Assembly (NCBI RefSeq): GCF_900964775.1
Contig: NC_041829.1
Coordinates: forward strand, 12,340,215 to 12,404,214
Direction: 5' to 3'
Source: Scleropages formosus
Lineage: Eukaryota > Chordata > Actinopteri > Osteoglossiformes > Osteoglossidae
DNA: 64,000 nucleotides
Shown here: positions 49,612-61,349 of the stretch, piece after piece
Layout of the letters: each line of letters starts with the position of its first letter
Position numbering within the stretch: position 1 is the first letter of the stretch
Notes under the pieces: generated by a model
The model's database searches: none
Told to the model about the DNA's origin: nothing
Seen by the model: only the letters and a program-made list of their open reading frames with translations
Made by a program: the position numbers and the translations under genes

Positions 49612-49837
49612 ACATTTATGGCTTGACACTTTTTCTAGAGCCAACATAAAAGTATTATGTAAAGGAACTCCAGTTAACAATAAGATTAATAGAACCAAAG
49701 TGAAACTAAAGAGAACTGAATTTTTAAAGAATGAAAAATAAAACTTTTGAGCCAGAGAAGGGAAGGGGACTGGGAAATTTCCACACTGATTATTCAGCAC
49801 CTGGCTATAAGAGAAGCAAAATCATGCTATAAATCTA

Positions 49838-51150
49838 TTGTTTAAATTCCTGGTGACCACCATTACCAACACCTTGACGGGGAGAAGCACATCATCACCA
49901 TCTTCAGGAAAGCCCAACACATCTGCAGTTGGGAGTGTTTTTACCACCTCCGTCACAATCTGGTTCTCCCCTCACTCCACCCTGTCCAAGATCAGGCTGC
50001 AGCGAGTTTTCTGCTCCACTGAGATGATCATTGGAGGTCAGCTACCATCAATGAAAGACCCTGTTCACTGCCGAGGTGGACGAGGGAGATGGCAAGATAG
50101 CTGCGGATTCAACCCGTCGGCAATCACCGCTTCGCCAAACTGCCATCTCAGAGGTGAAGCACTACCCTCAGCGCTCGGACTTCACGTCATCTCCGAAGCC
50201 AAGGGCATGTCCTAAATCTTGTCTTTCTTTGCCCCACATCTGTTAACTGCACTCCTCTTTGCACACTGCCATCATTTCCACACTGCTGTTGTGTGTTTTT
50301 GTACATAATTTGCACTACTGCTTGTGTCTGCAACATAATTGTTTATTGCTTGCACATTGTGGTTGTTATGTGTATTGTTATTGTCTTGTTCTTCAGCATC
50401 TTGTACATTGTTATACAGACACTCCTCACTTAACGACCTACCTGTTTAACAACCGCGTGGACTTAAGACCGGCTCTCCGACCAATCGGTCTTGTATGCTG
50501 TACGAGAACTTTGGTCATGGAAACGGCAGCGCGGCGTCTCAGCGTCAAGCATCTCATCTCGCATCACCCTTTCTCAGTTTGCGTCGTTCCCACAATCGGT
50601 CACTGTTCGCTACACTAGCATTCTCCATCTCCAACGCTACATATTTCGTCTATAAATTTGTACTTTATTGTCCACACCATAGTACAAGATGTAGGCGAAA
50701 AGGAAGAGTTATGCAAATCAAAACAAAATTATCAAGTTGGAGTTTCCTTTACACCTTTTCTTTATTTAGAATAAATAAAAACGATTATCTGTATTTACAG
50801 TATGCAAACCTAAGTAATGTATATCAGAACTGATTTCCTCTATTCCATTTATTACACTATATAGTACACTACTGTATAAACATTTATAAATATACTAAAA
50901 ATGTTATAAATGGTGCAAAGGTGATATTAAAACAATATCTAAAGATGGTTGACGCAAATCCACTACCAGTACGGTATGCCTGAAATATCAGTAAGGGGCG
51001 GCTCCTAGCTTATCAACCAATTCGCGTAACAACCTAGTCGTAGGAACGGAACTCGGTCGTTAAGTGAGGAGTGTCTGAATTGCGTTTCATGTTTGGCACC
51101 AAACCACAACCAATTCCAGTATGCTGTGTATACTGGCATTAAAGAGTTGG
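49838..51150 (+). repeat. LINE 3' end (RTE-X/Rex-like) split by a MITE
   Basis: Left part 49838-50415 reads FLVTTITNTLTG and later a non-coding 3' UTR with tgcacactgcc and tttattgcttgcacattg. Right part 51078-51150 reads attgcgtttcatgtttggcaccaaaccac...caattccagtatg...tactggcattaaag, the style of terminal sequence common to fish LINEs. The MITE at 50416-51077 interrupts the 3' UTR. Confidence 0.6.
50416..51077. mobile_element. pogo/Tigger-like MITE with perfect terminal inverted repeats
   Basis: The two ends are identical inverted repeats for 23 bases (CAGACACTCCTCACTTAACG and three more bases). TA precedes the left end and AA follows the right end, consistent with a TA target duplication with one change. 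The 662 bp have no transposase ORF. A RRKGRVMQIKTKL stretch near 50690 vaguely recalls a Tigger transposase N-terminus, suggesting an internal-deletion derivative. Confidence 0.8.
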
Positions 51151-51419
51151 GTTTATCAGGATGTCTAAAGACTGATATAAATGGACACCGCTGTCAATCG
51201 GTGTGGATAAATTTTGACAGCACCTGAAAGATAGAAATTCTGAAGTTTTTACGTTCATGGCAAGGAAAAAGATGGGGAATTAAAAAGCTGGGAAGTCCAG
51301 GGAAAAAGTACTGAAAATTACTGTTGTGTAAAAAGAAGAAATTGAAAAAGATCAGTCTGGTGGAGATTAGCATACATATTACTAAAAAAGGTCAAGTTTA
51401 AAAAAAAAAGTGTTTCTTT

Positions 51420-52130
51420 ATTACCTAGTACACGAAGGAATAGGCCATTGTAGAGGGATGAAATAAATGGTTATTACACATAAATAGGTATATAAATACA
51501 GCAAATAAGTACATTTAAAATGTAGCTGAAATTGGGCCCTTATTTTAAAGGTACGCCACACAAGAGCGTTTGAGGAGTTTTGCGCAAATGGTATCGGAGG
51601 GGAGGAGTAGAACAGAGCAGACAGAAAAGAAACAACTAATCCTCCAAAACACACCAGGGACGTTAATCCAGAAAGTAAACTTCTGTATGATAGCTGCCCA
51701 ATATTTATAAATGATTATAAAATCTGGCAGTGCCAGGCCTCTGGTCATGGTGGTTTACTATGACATATAAATTTAGATATCAGCCAATAGGGTTTGAAAA
51801 AATGATTTTTGGAACAAAGAAAAGAATATGCTGAAAGAGGGACAAAAAAATTTGGGGAGAACTGACATTTTTACAAATTGTATTCAATCCGTAAGAGAGA
51901 ATGGCAGGCCGATACATCTCTAAATAAATGTAAATGTAATGTAAATCGTTGTCATGTTTTAGTTGCTCAAAAAGAAGAGGGAAGATTTCCCGGAACAATT
52001 GGGAGGGGCAGCAGGCAATATGAATTCCCAGATATTTAAATCCTTACCTAGAAAGAAAGGAAAGGAAAATTTGACAGGGCAGCTGTGAAAGCTCAGTTTC
52101 CAGCAATGAACAACTGAAACTGCACTGTTT
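51420..52130 (-). repeat. L1-clade LINE fragment, ORF2 C-terminal part, antisense
   Basis: The minus strand reads LFREIFPLLFEQLKHD, then GLPFSLTD.IQFVKMSVLPKFF, SIFFSLFQKSFF and GLALPDFI..YKYWAAIIQKFTFWI. These match the region after the RT domain of vertebrate L1/Tx1 LINEs (..RINSIKMNVLPKFLYLF.., GGLALPNF..YYWA..). It is broken by several stops. It ends about 470 bp before the first gamma-crystallin. Confidence 0.75.
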
Positions 52131-52533
52131 CCTGAATTATAGTATGAACTGTTTAAAATGTTCAGTCCAAAAGGCCATGCATAGCTTATAAGGAAGGGTG
52201 ATCTATACTGTGCCTCTGTTGCCTCTGTACATCTTTACCTTCTACTTGAAAAGTGACTTTCAGGTTGAGTTGGGCCCATCGTAGGGGTCTGGGATTGTGA
52301 TGACTGTAAACATTCCTGACTGTAAACATTAATTGGGGATTAGTGGATAAAATACTGTTGGGCAAACATTTACAGTGGATGAGGGTCAGCAGTTTCTCCG
52401 TCTGGACTTTTGCACTGATGAATCAGGGCTTTCATCTCTATAGCCAGGATCAAGACCTTGACAGCTCCACCATGCCCGAAATCCCGGTGATTAAAATGAC
52501 AAAAGTCTGATCAAATGACTGTTGAGTGAGCTT

Positions 52534-52540
52534 TATAAAA
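52534..52540 (+). promoter_or_regulatory. TATA box of gamma-crystallin 1
   Basis: TATAAAA lies 69 bases before the ATG, giving a short 5' UTR as is usual for gamma-crystallin genes. Upstream, TCAGCA at 52386-52391 and CTGATGAATCAG at 52415-52426 resemble Maf half sites; this is a weak inference. Confidence 0.75.
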
Positions 52541-52602
52541 CGGCCCCTGGCTCTGGTTCCTGAACATTGAATTGAAGGTAGCAGTCCCTGGATCAGTACA
52601 AC

Positions 52603-53994
52603 ATGAGTAAGGTAAGGAAGAGCAAAGTCCAGCCCGAATGGGCTGAAGACCACGGTGGATAGAGACCAGAGGGCAACAAGCTTTTAATCTTCAGCTTTTA
52701 AATCAAGAATAGTTTAGAGTTTGGTTTTGCATTGCACCATACAACAGATTTCCAATAGATAAAGCCTACATTTAGACTGAAATGCTGAATAACTTATGAT
52801 AGTGTATGTTAGAACTGTATTTATGATAGGACTATATTTAGGACTATATGTAAATGTATGTCTATAACATATATTGCCAAAGGGGCCAAAATGGCTTTAG
52901 GGAGATTAGAAACTTGCACTATGGTGCTAATATTTGCCAAACATTTTTTCAGCTTTATTATTAGTGTAAAGAGAATCAGAAAGTGTGTATAAATTTACAT
53001 AATACAGTTATTTAGTGAGACAAAGTAGTAGTTAGTTATTATGAACTGTACTGTAGAAGTAATAGTATATGTTGCATGTGTCGTCCTCTATGTCACACCG
53101 TGGTCCAGGAGAAACGTTGCTTCATTCTGATGTATGTTCTTAACATATTGTGGAAGCGACAAAGCTGACTTTGACTAAAGTGAGATCTACAGAGGTAATA
53201 CCTGGTGCTCCGACTTGACCGTTGCACCTACCGCGGTATTGCAGATCATCTTCTATGAGGATCGGAACTTCCAGGGCCGCTCCTACGAATGCGACACAGA
53301 CTGCCCTGACATGCAGCCCCACTTTAGCCGCTGCAACTCTATCCGAGTGGAGAGCGGCTGCTGGGTTCTGTATGAGCGCCCCAACTACACGGGCTACCAG
53401 TACGTGCTGACCCGAGGGGAGTACCCCGATTACCAGCGCTGGATGGGCTACAATGACAGCATCAGGTCCTGCCGCACCTTTTCTTATGTGAGTAGCCCGG
53501 AAAGACGTATTATAAAAAAAATTATCAACAATTAAAAGTATTCTTATGATTTTGGCTATCAATGTAAGTAATTACAGAGATGTTGTATATGGAGAAAATA
53601 CAGCACAGTAACAGCTCAGGTTCCTCTATGTGTTTACCGGGATTAACGGTGTTCTGGAATGAGATCAGTATGATGTAGGGCAATGACTGCAGTCAGTTTT
53701 GTATAATTATTAGGCTGTTTGTGTGTTAGACAATACGTCGGTCAGCTGCTTGGGTGTATGTGTTCATAGTTATTTTGTAGTGGAGTGTAATAGCTAAAGG
53801 GGGGGCGCGGTGGTGCAGCGGGCTTGGCCGGGTCCCGCTCTCTGGCGGGTCTGGGGTTCGAGTCCCGCTTGGGGTGCCTTGCGATGGACTGGCGTCCCGT
53901 CCTGGGTGTGTCCCCTCCCCCTCCAGCTTTGCACCCCGTGTTGCCAGGTTAGGCTCCGATTCGCCGCCATCCCACTTGGGACAAGCGGTTTCTG

Positions 53995-54043
<49 letters not shown>

Positions 54044-54519
54044 CAGCTAAATTGAAAATCTGGGACAAGGCATTATGTGCTAGATACACCGATACAGTGT
54101 AAGAAGTGATCGGCTACAGCTTGTCAAAGCAACTGAAAAGAAAAGCACTGCATGCTGCAGTCAGAGAAGGCGTTTGAGACAATCACTGTTCAGGTAGTAC
54201 AGTCATGACACCTGTGAAGAAACAAGCTATATATTCTTCGCAGACCAGCGGTGGGCCGTACCGCATACGTATCTACGAGCGGCCTGACTTTCAGGGCCAG
54301 ATGAAGGAGTTCAATGAAGACTGCGAGTCGGTCCAGGATCACTTCTGTAGCCGCGACATCTACTCCTGCAATGTGATGGATGGGTACTGGACCCTGTATG
54401 AACACCCCAAATACCGGGGGCGTCAGTACTTCATGCGTCCTGGCGAGTACAGGAAGTTCTCTGACTGGGGTGCCACCTGCGCTGCCACCGGGTCCTTCCG
54501 CAGGATCACAGACTTTTAA
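52603..54519 (+). CDS. Gamma-crystallin, gamma A-F/M type, complete
   Basis: Three exons in the classic gamma-crystallin arrangement: 52603-52611 (MSK), 53245-53487 (81 codons, N-terminal domain, Greek key motifs 1-2) and 54244-54519 (C-terminal domain, motifs 3-4, with stop). The total is 175 residues, the normal length. Exon 2 reads [15 protein letters not shown] and [23 protein letters not shown], ending [19 protein letters not shown]. Exon 3 reads [38 protein letters not shown] and ends GSFRRITDF. It is a soluble structural protein of lens fibre cells with two beta-sandwich domains. Core tryptophans (QRWMG, SDWGA) are kept, unlike the Met-rich fish gammaM forms that lost some. The subtype cannot be settled without a tree. 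Confidence 0.95.
53800..54042 (+). repeat. TG-tailed SINE (family A), best-preserved copy
   Basis: The head ggggggcgcggtggtgcagcgggcttggccgggtcccgctc with a clean B box GGTTCGAGTCCCG is followed by the body (ttgcgatggactggcgtcccg) and tail acttgggacaagcggtttctgac. This leads directly into 23 TG units (53997-54042). It lies in the gamma-crystallin intron 2. Confidence 0.92.
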
Positions 54520-54554
54520 GTCTCACAAACCCCCTCCGCTGGCGCGGGCTTCTC

Positions 54555-54560
54555 AATAAA
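54555..54560 (+). terminator. Gamma-crystallin 1 polyadenylation signal
   Basis: AATAAA lies 35 bases after the stop codon, with a second AATAAA at 54572-54577. Confidence 0.8.
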
Positions 54561-54852
54561 GGAAGATTTAAAATAAATTTGTGTGTGAAATTCTCATTCC
54601 TTGCATTTTATAGCTGTTCGCACTGAGTGGGTGGAAATCTTATTCAGTGAATAATAAGTCTCCTCATAATGGGACTGGCAAAGAGTGAAAGATGGTTGTT
54701 CAACAAGAAGAGCATTCAGTAGAGTTGGACATTTTGAGTCTTTTCAGTGGGCCAGGTTGTGTTGCTTTCTGCAGAAAACACTTCTGCTTAGTGATATAAT
54801 AGCAAGTACCAAACTGGATTCCTTCTTGCTCACAGAAACCTGGATTATGATG

Positions 54853-54990
54853 TATGGATGAGTGACCCATTGAAAGTAGTGTATCTAGCAGTGTAAGTCA
54901 CCTTGGTGAATAAGGTGTGTGGGCTGGTAACACTACATAGAGTTCATTGGAAGTCGCTTTGCAGAAAAGCGTCTGCTGAATAAATAAATG
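54853..54990 (+). repeat. SINE family C, 3' half
   Basis: It reads gatgagtgacccattgaaag, ctagcagtgtaagtcaccttgg, cattggaagtcgctttgcagaaaagcgtctgctgaataaataaatg. It is 5'-truncated. Confidence 0.8.
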
Positions 54991-54998
54991 AATAAAAG

Positions 54999-55899
54999 AA
55001 AAAAAAGGAAAATGATTAGAAAAAAACAATTAAAGGACATCTTCAAGTCTCCACTGGTGTGAGCAGTGACTGGGTGAGGTGGCAAAGAACAGACTTATCG
55101 TCATCTTCTTGTTCTGGGTTTCATACAAATATATAAACTACTTTGAAAGGAATTGTTATATTTATGCAGATTTCAGCATGTGTCAAAAAACATACAGTCA
55201 GCTCATCTGATTTTTTTTTTTGAACACTATGCATGTGTCTAATATTTACGTATTTCTGGGAGTCATACTTTTATTTCATTAATAATCCACTTGTTTAGAT
55301 CCATGTTTTATCTTTCAAGTAATTTTCCCACAAACAGTTTTGTCTTTGATCAAAATATTTAGGTCTTCAAATTCACATCTTTTACTGTGGTTTCTCATTT
55401 CAGTCACTTACTGATCATTTCACCATTTTTTGAGTGTAGGTAAAAAAAAAAAGTTATGCCTCTTATTCAAAATATTCCTTTTGGTTTTGCAGTATACTTC
55501 AGTCTTGTCCATAATTAGTTTTAACATCAGGTTCTCCCCATCTTAAAACACAAAGTTCCTAACGAAAAATCTAAATGTCCTGATGGTTCTGAAGGTGGAC
55601 TTCTTATAAAAAGCAAAACTGGAAGATATAGAGGAAGCAAGTTAATTGAAAACTGCCGTCCTTTCTAACACATTCTTTAATTCCTTTACCTTTAGTTAAA
55701 ATGTAAAATTAGGTGTAAATGACAGTAAAATAAGGTAAATGAACCAACTATGAAACGTAAAAAAACCATTAAAAGTTCATTAAAACTATTAAATGCAATT
55801 AAGATCAAATTTCATTCCCCTCCTGATATTTTCATCATGCCATCAAAATCTACTCCTAGATATGATTGCTTATTAGAATTGATCTGGCTAAAGAGGGGA
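54999..55899. other. Intergenic, unassigned
   Basis: AT-rich sequence with short A and T runs. I see no exon, repeat family or regulatory site I can support. Confidence 0.5.
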
Positions 55900-56870
55900 A
55901 CTTAGATCACCGAAGGGAGGTGTAACTGCAGCCAAACAAACAATGTCACCGCCATTCCCTAACTGTAAATGTCGCTCTTGCTCCTGTCTGCTCTACAGCA
56001 ATGTCCAATTAGGTGGAAATGTCACCTCTCCTCCCTAACACTGGACACCTGGCTCCTCGACACAGCGTCCGCATAGGAGGGTTTCTTCTGGCAGCAGGTG
56101 CAGGAAAGGTGGCCCTCTGCCCCACAGCAGTTGCACCTACAAAGGCTTTTTCACTCTTTTGCAATGTGACCTTTCTCCAATCAATTATTGTACCGCATAC
56201 TGGTGCACCGGACCCCTGTGTGTCCAAAACTCTGGCACGCAGAAAGGAGGCTGGTTTGAATAAAAATTATCCGGAGGGTGGCCAAACCATCGAAACCCTT
56301 ATGATCGAGACGCAGGCGAATCTGGAACTGTCTTTTATCATTCCAGAACCAGTGTTCACCTCTCAGTTCATCCCAACCAGGCAGAACTTCAACACCTCTG
56401 TAAAAATTGTTACACAGCCTCAACAGCGATGAAAGGGTTAAAAACCTGCAGTCACTATATGATGGTTGGTAACCATCCAGTTTTCAACGGTGTAGATGAT
56501 CAGATAAAATCGCATGGCTCTCCAAAATCCTTTTAAATCCCACTTCTGTGGGTTATTTCTTTGAATGCAAGCACATGATCCACAGTGGGCCCGAGGAGAC
56601 CTAGGATTACCTCTTTGATGAAGATAAGTCGGTCATGGAGGTCTTTGTCTTCTTGATGAGGTCTCTAGTGAGATCAGGCAGTGTTCTTCAGGGGTCCTCC
56701 TTTTGCTGTCCACATTCCTTTCGGTGCAAGAGGAGTTCTGCCGGTGTTCACCGTCTTCACTGCTCCGTCTGCGTCCTTCAGCATCACCAATGTATCCATC
56801 ATCGCCTTCTTTTCCGCTGATGGAGTCTTCATCAACAAGAGCTCAGTGGACACCTTAAGCTAGCACTAAT
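55900..56870 (-). repeat. LINE ORF1-like relic with CCHC zinc knuckle, antisense
   Basis: The minus strand carries pieces in the usual order of the gag-like first ORF of fish LINEs: LHDRLIFIKEVILGLLGPT, then FNPFIAVEAV, GVEVLPGWDELRGEHWFWNDKRQFQIRLRLDHKGFDGLATL, then NQPPFCVPEFWTH, and finally CNCCGAEGHLSCTC. The last is an exact C-x2-C-x4-H-x4-C zinc knuckle, followed by KKPSYADAV. The parts fall in different frames, so it is a broken fossil. No polymerase is attached. A ZCCHC3-like retrocopy is an alternative reading. Confidence 0.6.
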
Positions 56871-56873
56871 TAG

Positions 56874-57140
56874 GGGATAGCCAGTAGCATAGTGGTTAGT
56901 GCTACTGCAGTTGGATCCAAAGGTTGCAGATTTGATCCTCACCTATCTGAAACAAAAGCCTTCCAGAGAGCAGAGTATCGCCCAGTGGCAGTGATGATCA
57001 AGCCAGCTGCTGCTCACACTTTTGGATCCCCTCTACTCCCACCAAGCTCAGAGGCAGCACCTTGTGGCAACAAAGTGAAATTCAATCTAGCCAAAAGGTA
57101 CCTTGTTTGGTGCTTTGCTCAAGGATACTGCAATCGTAGG
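56874..57140 (+). repeat. SINE family B pieces, interrupted
   Basis: A head gccagtagcatagtggttagtgctactgcagttggatcc with B-box-like AGATTTGATCCTC ends at about 56948. A later scrap, ggtaccttgtttggtgctttgctcaaggatactgc (57098-57132), matches the middle of family B. About 150 bp of foreign or heavily changed sequence lies between them. Confidence 0.6.
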
Positions 57141-59124
57141 GGAAACGCCATAGCCTCCCTTCCAGACTTTTTCTTCTTCTTTTTCTTTGGTGTAGAATCA
57201 TAATATCCCCCAGCGTTGGGGCAGGGCTTGGTCCCCCGGAGCTCTTCGGCTTCACCAAGGGCCTCTCCGGCCCCCGCCGACATTTCCATCACCGCCTCCA
57301 CCACGCCGATTTCCTTCTCCATTAAGGTTAGTGCCTGAAGACCTTCCTCCACTTTGAAATGACTGAAAATTAGTATAGATTTCCACAATCTCCTATTCAC
57401 TGTGTTGTTCTGCTTTATACTCACAAGACAATTCATCTTTTTTCTGCGACTACCAGCTTCATGAAGGATACTATTAGAAGAATAAATTAAAAGAGGTTTC
57501 ATCTTAAGTGCAGCCATGCGTCTTACGCATGTACTAGTGCAACAGTGATTCAATTTTATCACAACAGGAATTTGCCTAACAGAGTAAGTTTCAAGGAATG
57601 AATAAAATCCATTATTCTGGTTTGGGTGTATTTTAAAATGGTGCAAATAGATTTTTACCTCTAGGCATATTTAATTGCTCTTTAAATCTAAGACTATAAT
57701 TAATTTTTGCCTTCTCTTACTTCAGTGCTAGTAATGGCCATAATCAGCTGCTAATGTTCCTAATGTCCATCATCAACATAAGTTCTACTGCCTGCAGATA
57801 AATGTTAATATTTCTGGATTACTCCTAGTTTCAAGCAGATTAAGAAAAACTTTAAAAATACCCCGCACCATATGTTAATTTCTGCATTAGTTTGTAACTG
57901 CAGTTTTAAACACAATTCAGTATCACAGAATTAAGACTTTCACAAGTTTCACAGTGCTATGTTTCAGTGGTGTACTCTACTGAGTGTAAATGTGCTTTTG
58001 GCCAACAAACAAAGCCACTGAGCATTCCAGCTGGTGCTTGTGGTAGGATTAACATAATGAATTGGAACTCTGTCTCTTCAAATCGTGGGCGTCAAACAAG
58101 TGTGCGGTAATGCTGACTGGGAAATACAGGTTGCCAAAAACAATGCTGAGCACATGCCAAACCTCTTGGACATCTTTAAAAAGGCTGCACCCTTCACACA
58201 GACCCCCCCATGTGTCCTGGTTTTACCGCAAATTCACAGTGTCTCAGCACACCAAGAAGCAGTCATGGATGATGGCTTACAGCTTTCATACCATATTGCA
58301 AACCGTAATTCCTTAACGTATAAACATGAATATTTAATAAAAACTATGTGGAGACAGCGGGAGGCATCATTTCTAAGGTCATTGACAACTAACATAAAGT
58401 CTATTTGATAAAGAGCTTTTTGTAGTGCCCTTGAGTAAAGTACCAAAATATCCTGTTATGTAAATGACAAATTACAAGAAACTGTGCGAAAAACGTTTCA
58501 GCAAAAAAAAAAAAAAAAAAAATTAAAATAGTTACCAATAAACACTTTTTAATGCTGAGAATTCTTGCTTAAAGCAGTGTCATTTTATCACTTAATTTTA
58601 CTTTACTAGAATGTTGAATTTCTCCAATTTTGGATAAATTATTCATGTGGTATTGAGTATTGCTATTGAGTATCAACTTTTATGAGAACAGCTTCATTGG
58701 GTTGCAGCAGTTTCATTAACATATATAGAAATCCTGTATTTAAAGCCGTTAATGCACTCAAAGACTTTCCTGAACTGCTTATCCTACGCAGTGTTGCGGT
58801 GCTCTCAAGTCTATCCTGGAATGCCTGGACGCAAGGCAGGGGTTGGGAATGGGGGTGTGTAAAAAATATGTTTTTAAATATATACTTAGGTGAGAAAATA
58901 TACCTCTATAGACAAGTACTTAGTGTTCTTTTTTGTTGCGATAGGCATATTTTATCATAGGCTAGAACGCTTGGGTTGTGTGTTTGAACGTGGTACAGTT
59001 TCTGGAGTTTGCACGTTTGAATGTTTTACTCATGTTCATTTTGGGTTTCCTCTGGGGGCTTCAGTTTACTTCCAAAGTTCAGAACTATGAATTTCAAGTG
59101 AACTGGCAACTCTTTACGGCTTAT

Positions 59125-59126
<2 letters not shown>
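57141..59126. other. Intergenic, unassigned
   Basis: An open minus-strand frame at 57119-57646 has an acidic block (EEGLQALTLMEKEIGVVEAVMEM) and a lysine run. It may belong to the neighbouring LINE ORF1 relic but matches nothing firmly. A plus-strand frame at 58085-58408 is unrecognised. A 21-A run lies near 58502. Confidence 0.4.
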
Positions 59127-59171
<45 letters not shown>

Positions 59172-59345
59172 CATCTGAAACTGCTTGCCCCAAGCAGGGT
59201 CGCAGGGAGCCAGAGCCTAACCCAGCAACACAGTGTAAGGCTGGAGGCGGAGGGGACACACCCAGGATGGGACGCCAGTCTGTCACAAGGCACCCCAAGC
59301 GGGACTCGAACCCCAGACCCACTAGAGAGCAGGACCCAACCAAAT
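59127..59345 (-). repeat. TG-tailed SINE (family A), antisense, with (CA)22
   Basis: CA units at 59127-59170 run into tcatctgaaactgcttgccccaagcagggtcgc, the reversed 3' end. The reversed body (gtcacaaggcaccccaag) and B box (gcgggactcgaacccc) follow. Confidence 0.92.
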
Positions 59346-59682
59346 CCCCTTTTATGGCTTTATATGATATATGAATGTGTGAGTGAATGTGAGTCCATAT
59401 AATTGCCCTGAAAAGCCTCTCCCCCAGTTTAGAGTGTTTCTGCCTTTGGCCCTGTGCTTCTTCGGTAGACTCTGAACCACCAGAACCCTGCATTAGGAAA
59501 AGCAATTCTTGAGAATAAATGAATGGTCAAGAATTTAATTTCTTAACTTTTGGAATATACTTACGTTTTAGAAATGTATTATTCACACCTTATTATTTCT
59601 TTTAGTGTTTGATTATGATTTACTTTTCATTGTTCTTTAGATTATTCTCCATATGATATCCATCTTTATACACTTTTTCTTT

Positions 59683-59707
59683 GGGGGGGGGGGGGGGGGG
59701 GGGGGGG
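59683..59707. repeat. Poly(G) tract, 25 bases
   Basis: An uninterrupted G run. It is a potential G-quadruplex former and a likely site of length error in sequencing. Confidence 0.9.
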
Positions 59708-59955
59708 AAGCACATGGTGCACAAGGGCACATTAACACCAGTGTTGCCATATGTCCTTTGCAAATGCATGCACATCTGACAACAACTTGTAAGATCTTTG
59801 ACCAGTTTTTTTAATCTTTCACAAGTCTTGTTATTCCAAAGAACCATGAAATGAAAAAGAACAGTTCCAACAAGCTGCTCTATATTTTTGTTGCTAGGAA
59901 AATTAATACTAAGTGGGCAAGCTGGATAAACCATTTAGTGGTACAGCATTTATAT

Positions 59956-60500
59956 GTTACATTTACATTTGTTCATCAGTTAGACACTTTTCTTCAAAGT
60001 ACAATACTTTGTACTATTTAACTGATACCTATTTACCCAAGGTGACTTAAAATGTTAGATATACTACATTACACAATATACAGTCAATCACTCATCTATA
60101 AACCAGAGCAACACACACACACACACACACACACACTATGGACAATTTAAAGTCACTAATTCGCCTGAACCACATGTCTCTGAACTGTGATAGGAAACCA
60201 GGGCAGACCAAGAAGTACATGGAGCAACATCACACAAACTGAGCAGGGTTTAAGCCCATGTATTTTTGCACTACTCATGTGTCTCGAGTGTCACTTGCTG
60301 TGACGTTGTGCTGGCCCCAACAGAGAAATTTAAATGACACACACTCAGGGCAATTTAAATTTGCCGGTTCACCTGAAATGCATATCTACAGACTGTGGGA
60401 GAACATGCAAACTTCACACATACCAAGTGAGATTCTAGCCCTCATTGAAATGCACAGCCTGGGTGCAGCGAGGCACCAGCACTGCTTGCTGCGGCACTAT
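59956..60500 (-). repeat. Two SINE family C copies, antisense, adjacent
   Basis: The first copy (59956-60305) reads acatttacatttgttcatcagttagacacttttcttc to the head ending cacttgctgtga, with a CA expansion at 60112-60136 inside it. The second (60330-60500) begins within the body (cactcagggcaatttaaatttgccggttcacctgaaa) and ends at a head scrap gcactgcttgctgcggcacta. Both are worn. Confidence 0.75.
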
Positions 60501-60744
60501 CAACGGTCATGAGAAAACTTGATACACGCAAATCATCTGAAATATGTAACTTATTTTATGCTCTGTTCCTGGACAGGGTGTTCATTAAACAAGAAGCAAG
60601 TGTTGATGGTTTTAGGGCTTGGGAAAAGAACCTGACCACACACAAACCATAGCAGGACAGAGTTTCATCACACAACTTTCTTTTCACTGATTTTTTGTTC
60701 TACATGTACTCAAGTTGATGTTGAATTAGTATTCCTCTTATGTT

Positions 60745-60912
60745 GTTATTTAGCAGGTACTGTCACCAAAAGTGACTTACAATGTCAATCAACTTTCAGT
60801 GATTTATCTGCTTATATTCTTACCAATTCATTTCAGTGTAAGCAATTGTATTAAAATGAGAGTGAGAACGAGAACCTTCAGGCTGCAAGACAACCTCACC
60901 AACCAATGTACA
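60745..60912 (-). repeat. SINE family B, antisense, decayed
   Basis: It reads ttatttagcaggtactgtcaccaaaagtgacttacaatg and ends with gagaaccttcaggctgcaagacaacc, the degraded tRNA-like part. Confidence 0.55.
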
Positions 60913-61349
60913 CTAAGTTAATATCAAGGACCTAATAAGAAGTAGAGCCATTTATCTTCAGAACAACTTAAATCTCTCTTTCAATGCTAACATACAAGTC
61001 CTCAACTGTGTGTACTGAGACACTTTATCATTCTTCAATTAGGAAAGCCCACAGTTGTTTGAGAGATGGACTTAGAAATCCCCCATCCACACCTTTCAAT
61101 AAATCTTCAGTAATGGTTAGATAAAGTGATTCCAGTGGGAGGGAAGGTACTTGAGTCTAGCCCGGTATTCTTGGGGCATTATCATCCTAAAATGCAGGAA
61201 CATCATACGGAGACAGTGTTTGGATCATAGGGTGTACTTGTTACGGTAAGATGGCCTCCTATTGACTAGCCATTATAAGACCATGGAAAGCCATCACTGG
61301 ATCTACAATATGGCTGCCTGTACGATTACAAATTCTCCACTATGTTTAA

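Noticed and set aside
49838-50215. 125-codon frame considered as a host gene
   Set aside because: Its opening text and 3' UTR style fit the end of a fish LINE, and a LINE-type terminus resumes after the inserted MITE.
57119-57646. 175-codon minus-strand frame ending in a Lys run
   Set aside because: The N-terminal part looks random and the acidic block plus Lys run is low complexity. At most it is part of the nearby LINE ORF1 relic, so it is not called as a gene.
58085-58408. 107-codon open frame (MGVKQVCGNADWEIQ...)
   Set aside because: No known domain, no promoter or splice signals, and surrounded by AT-rich spacer. I cannot tell it from chance.
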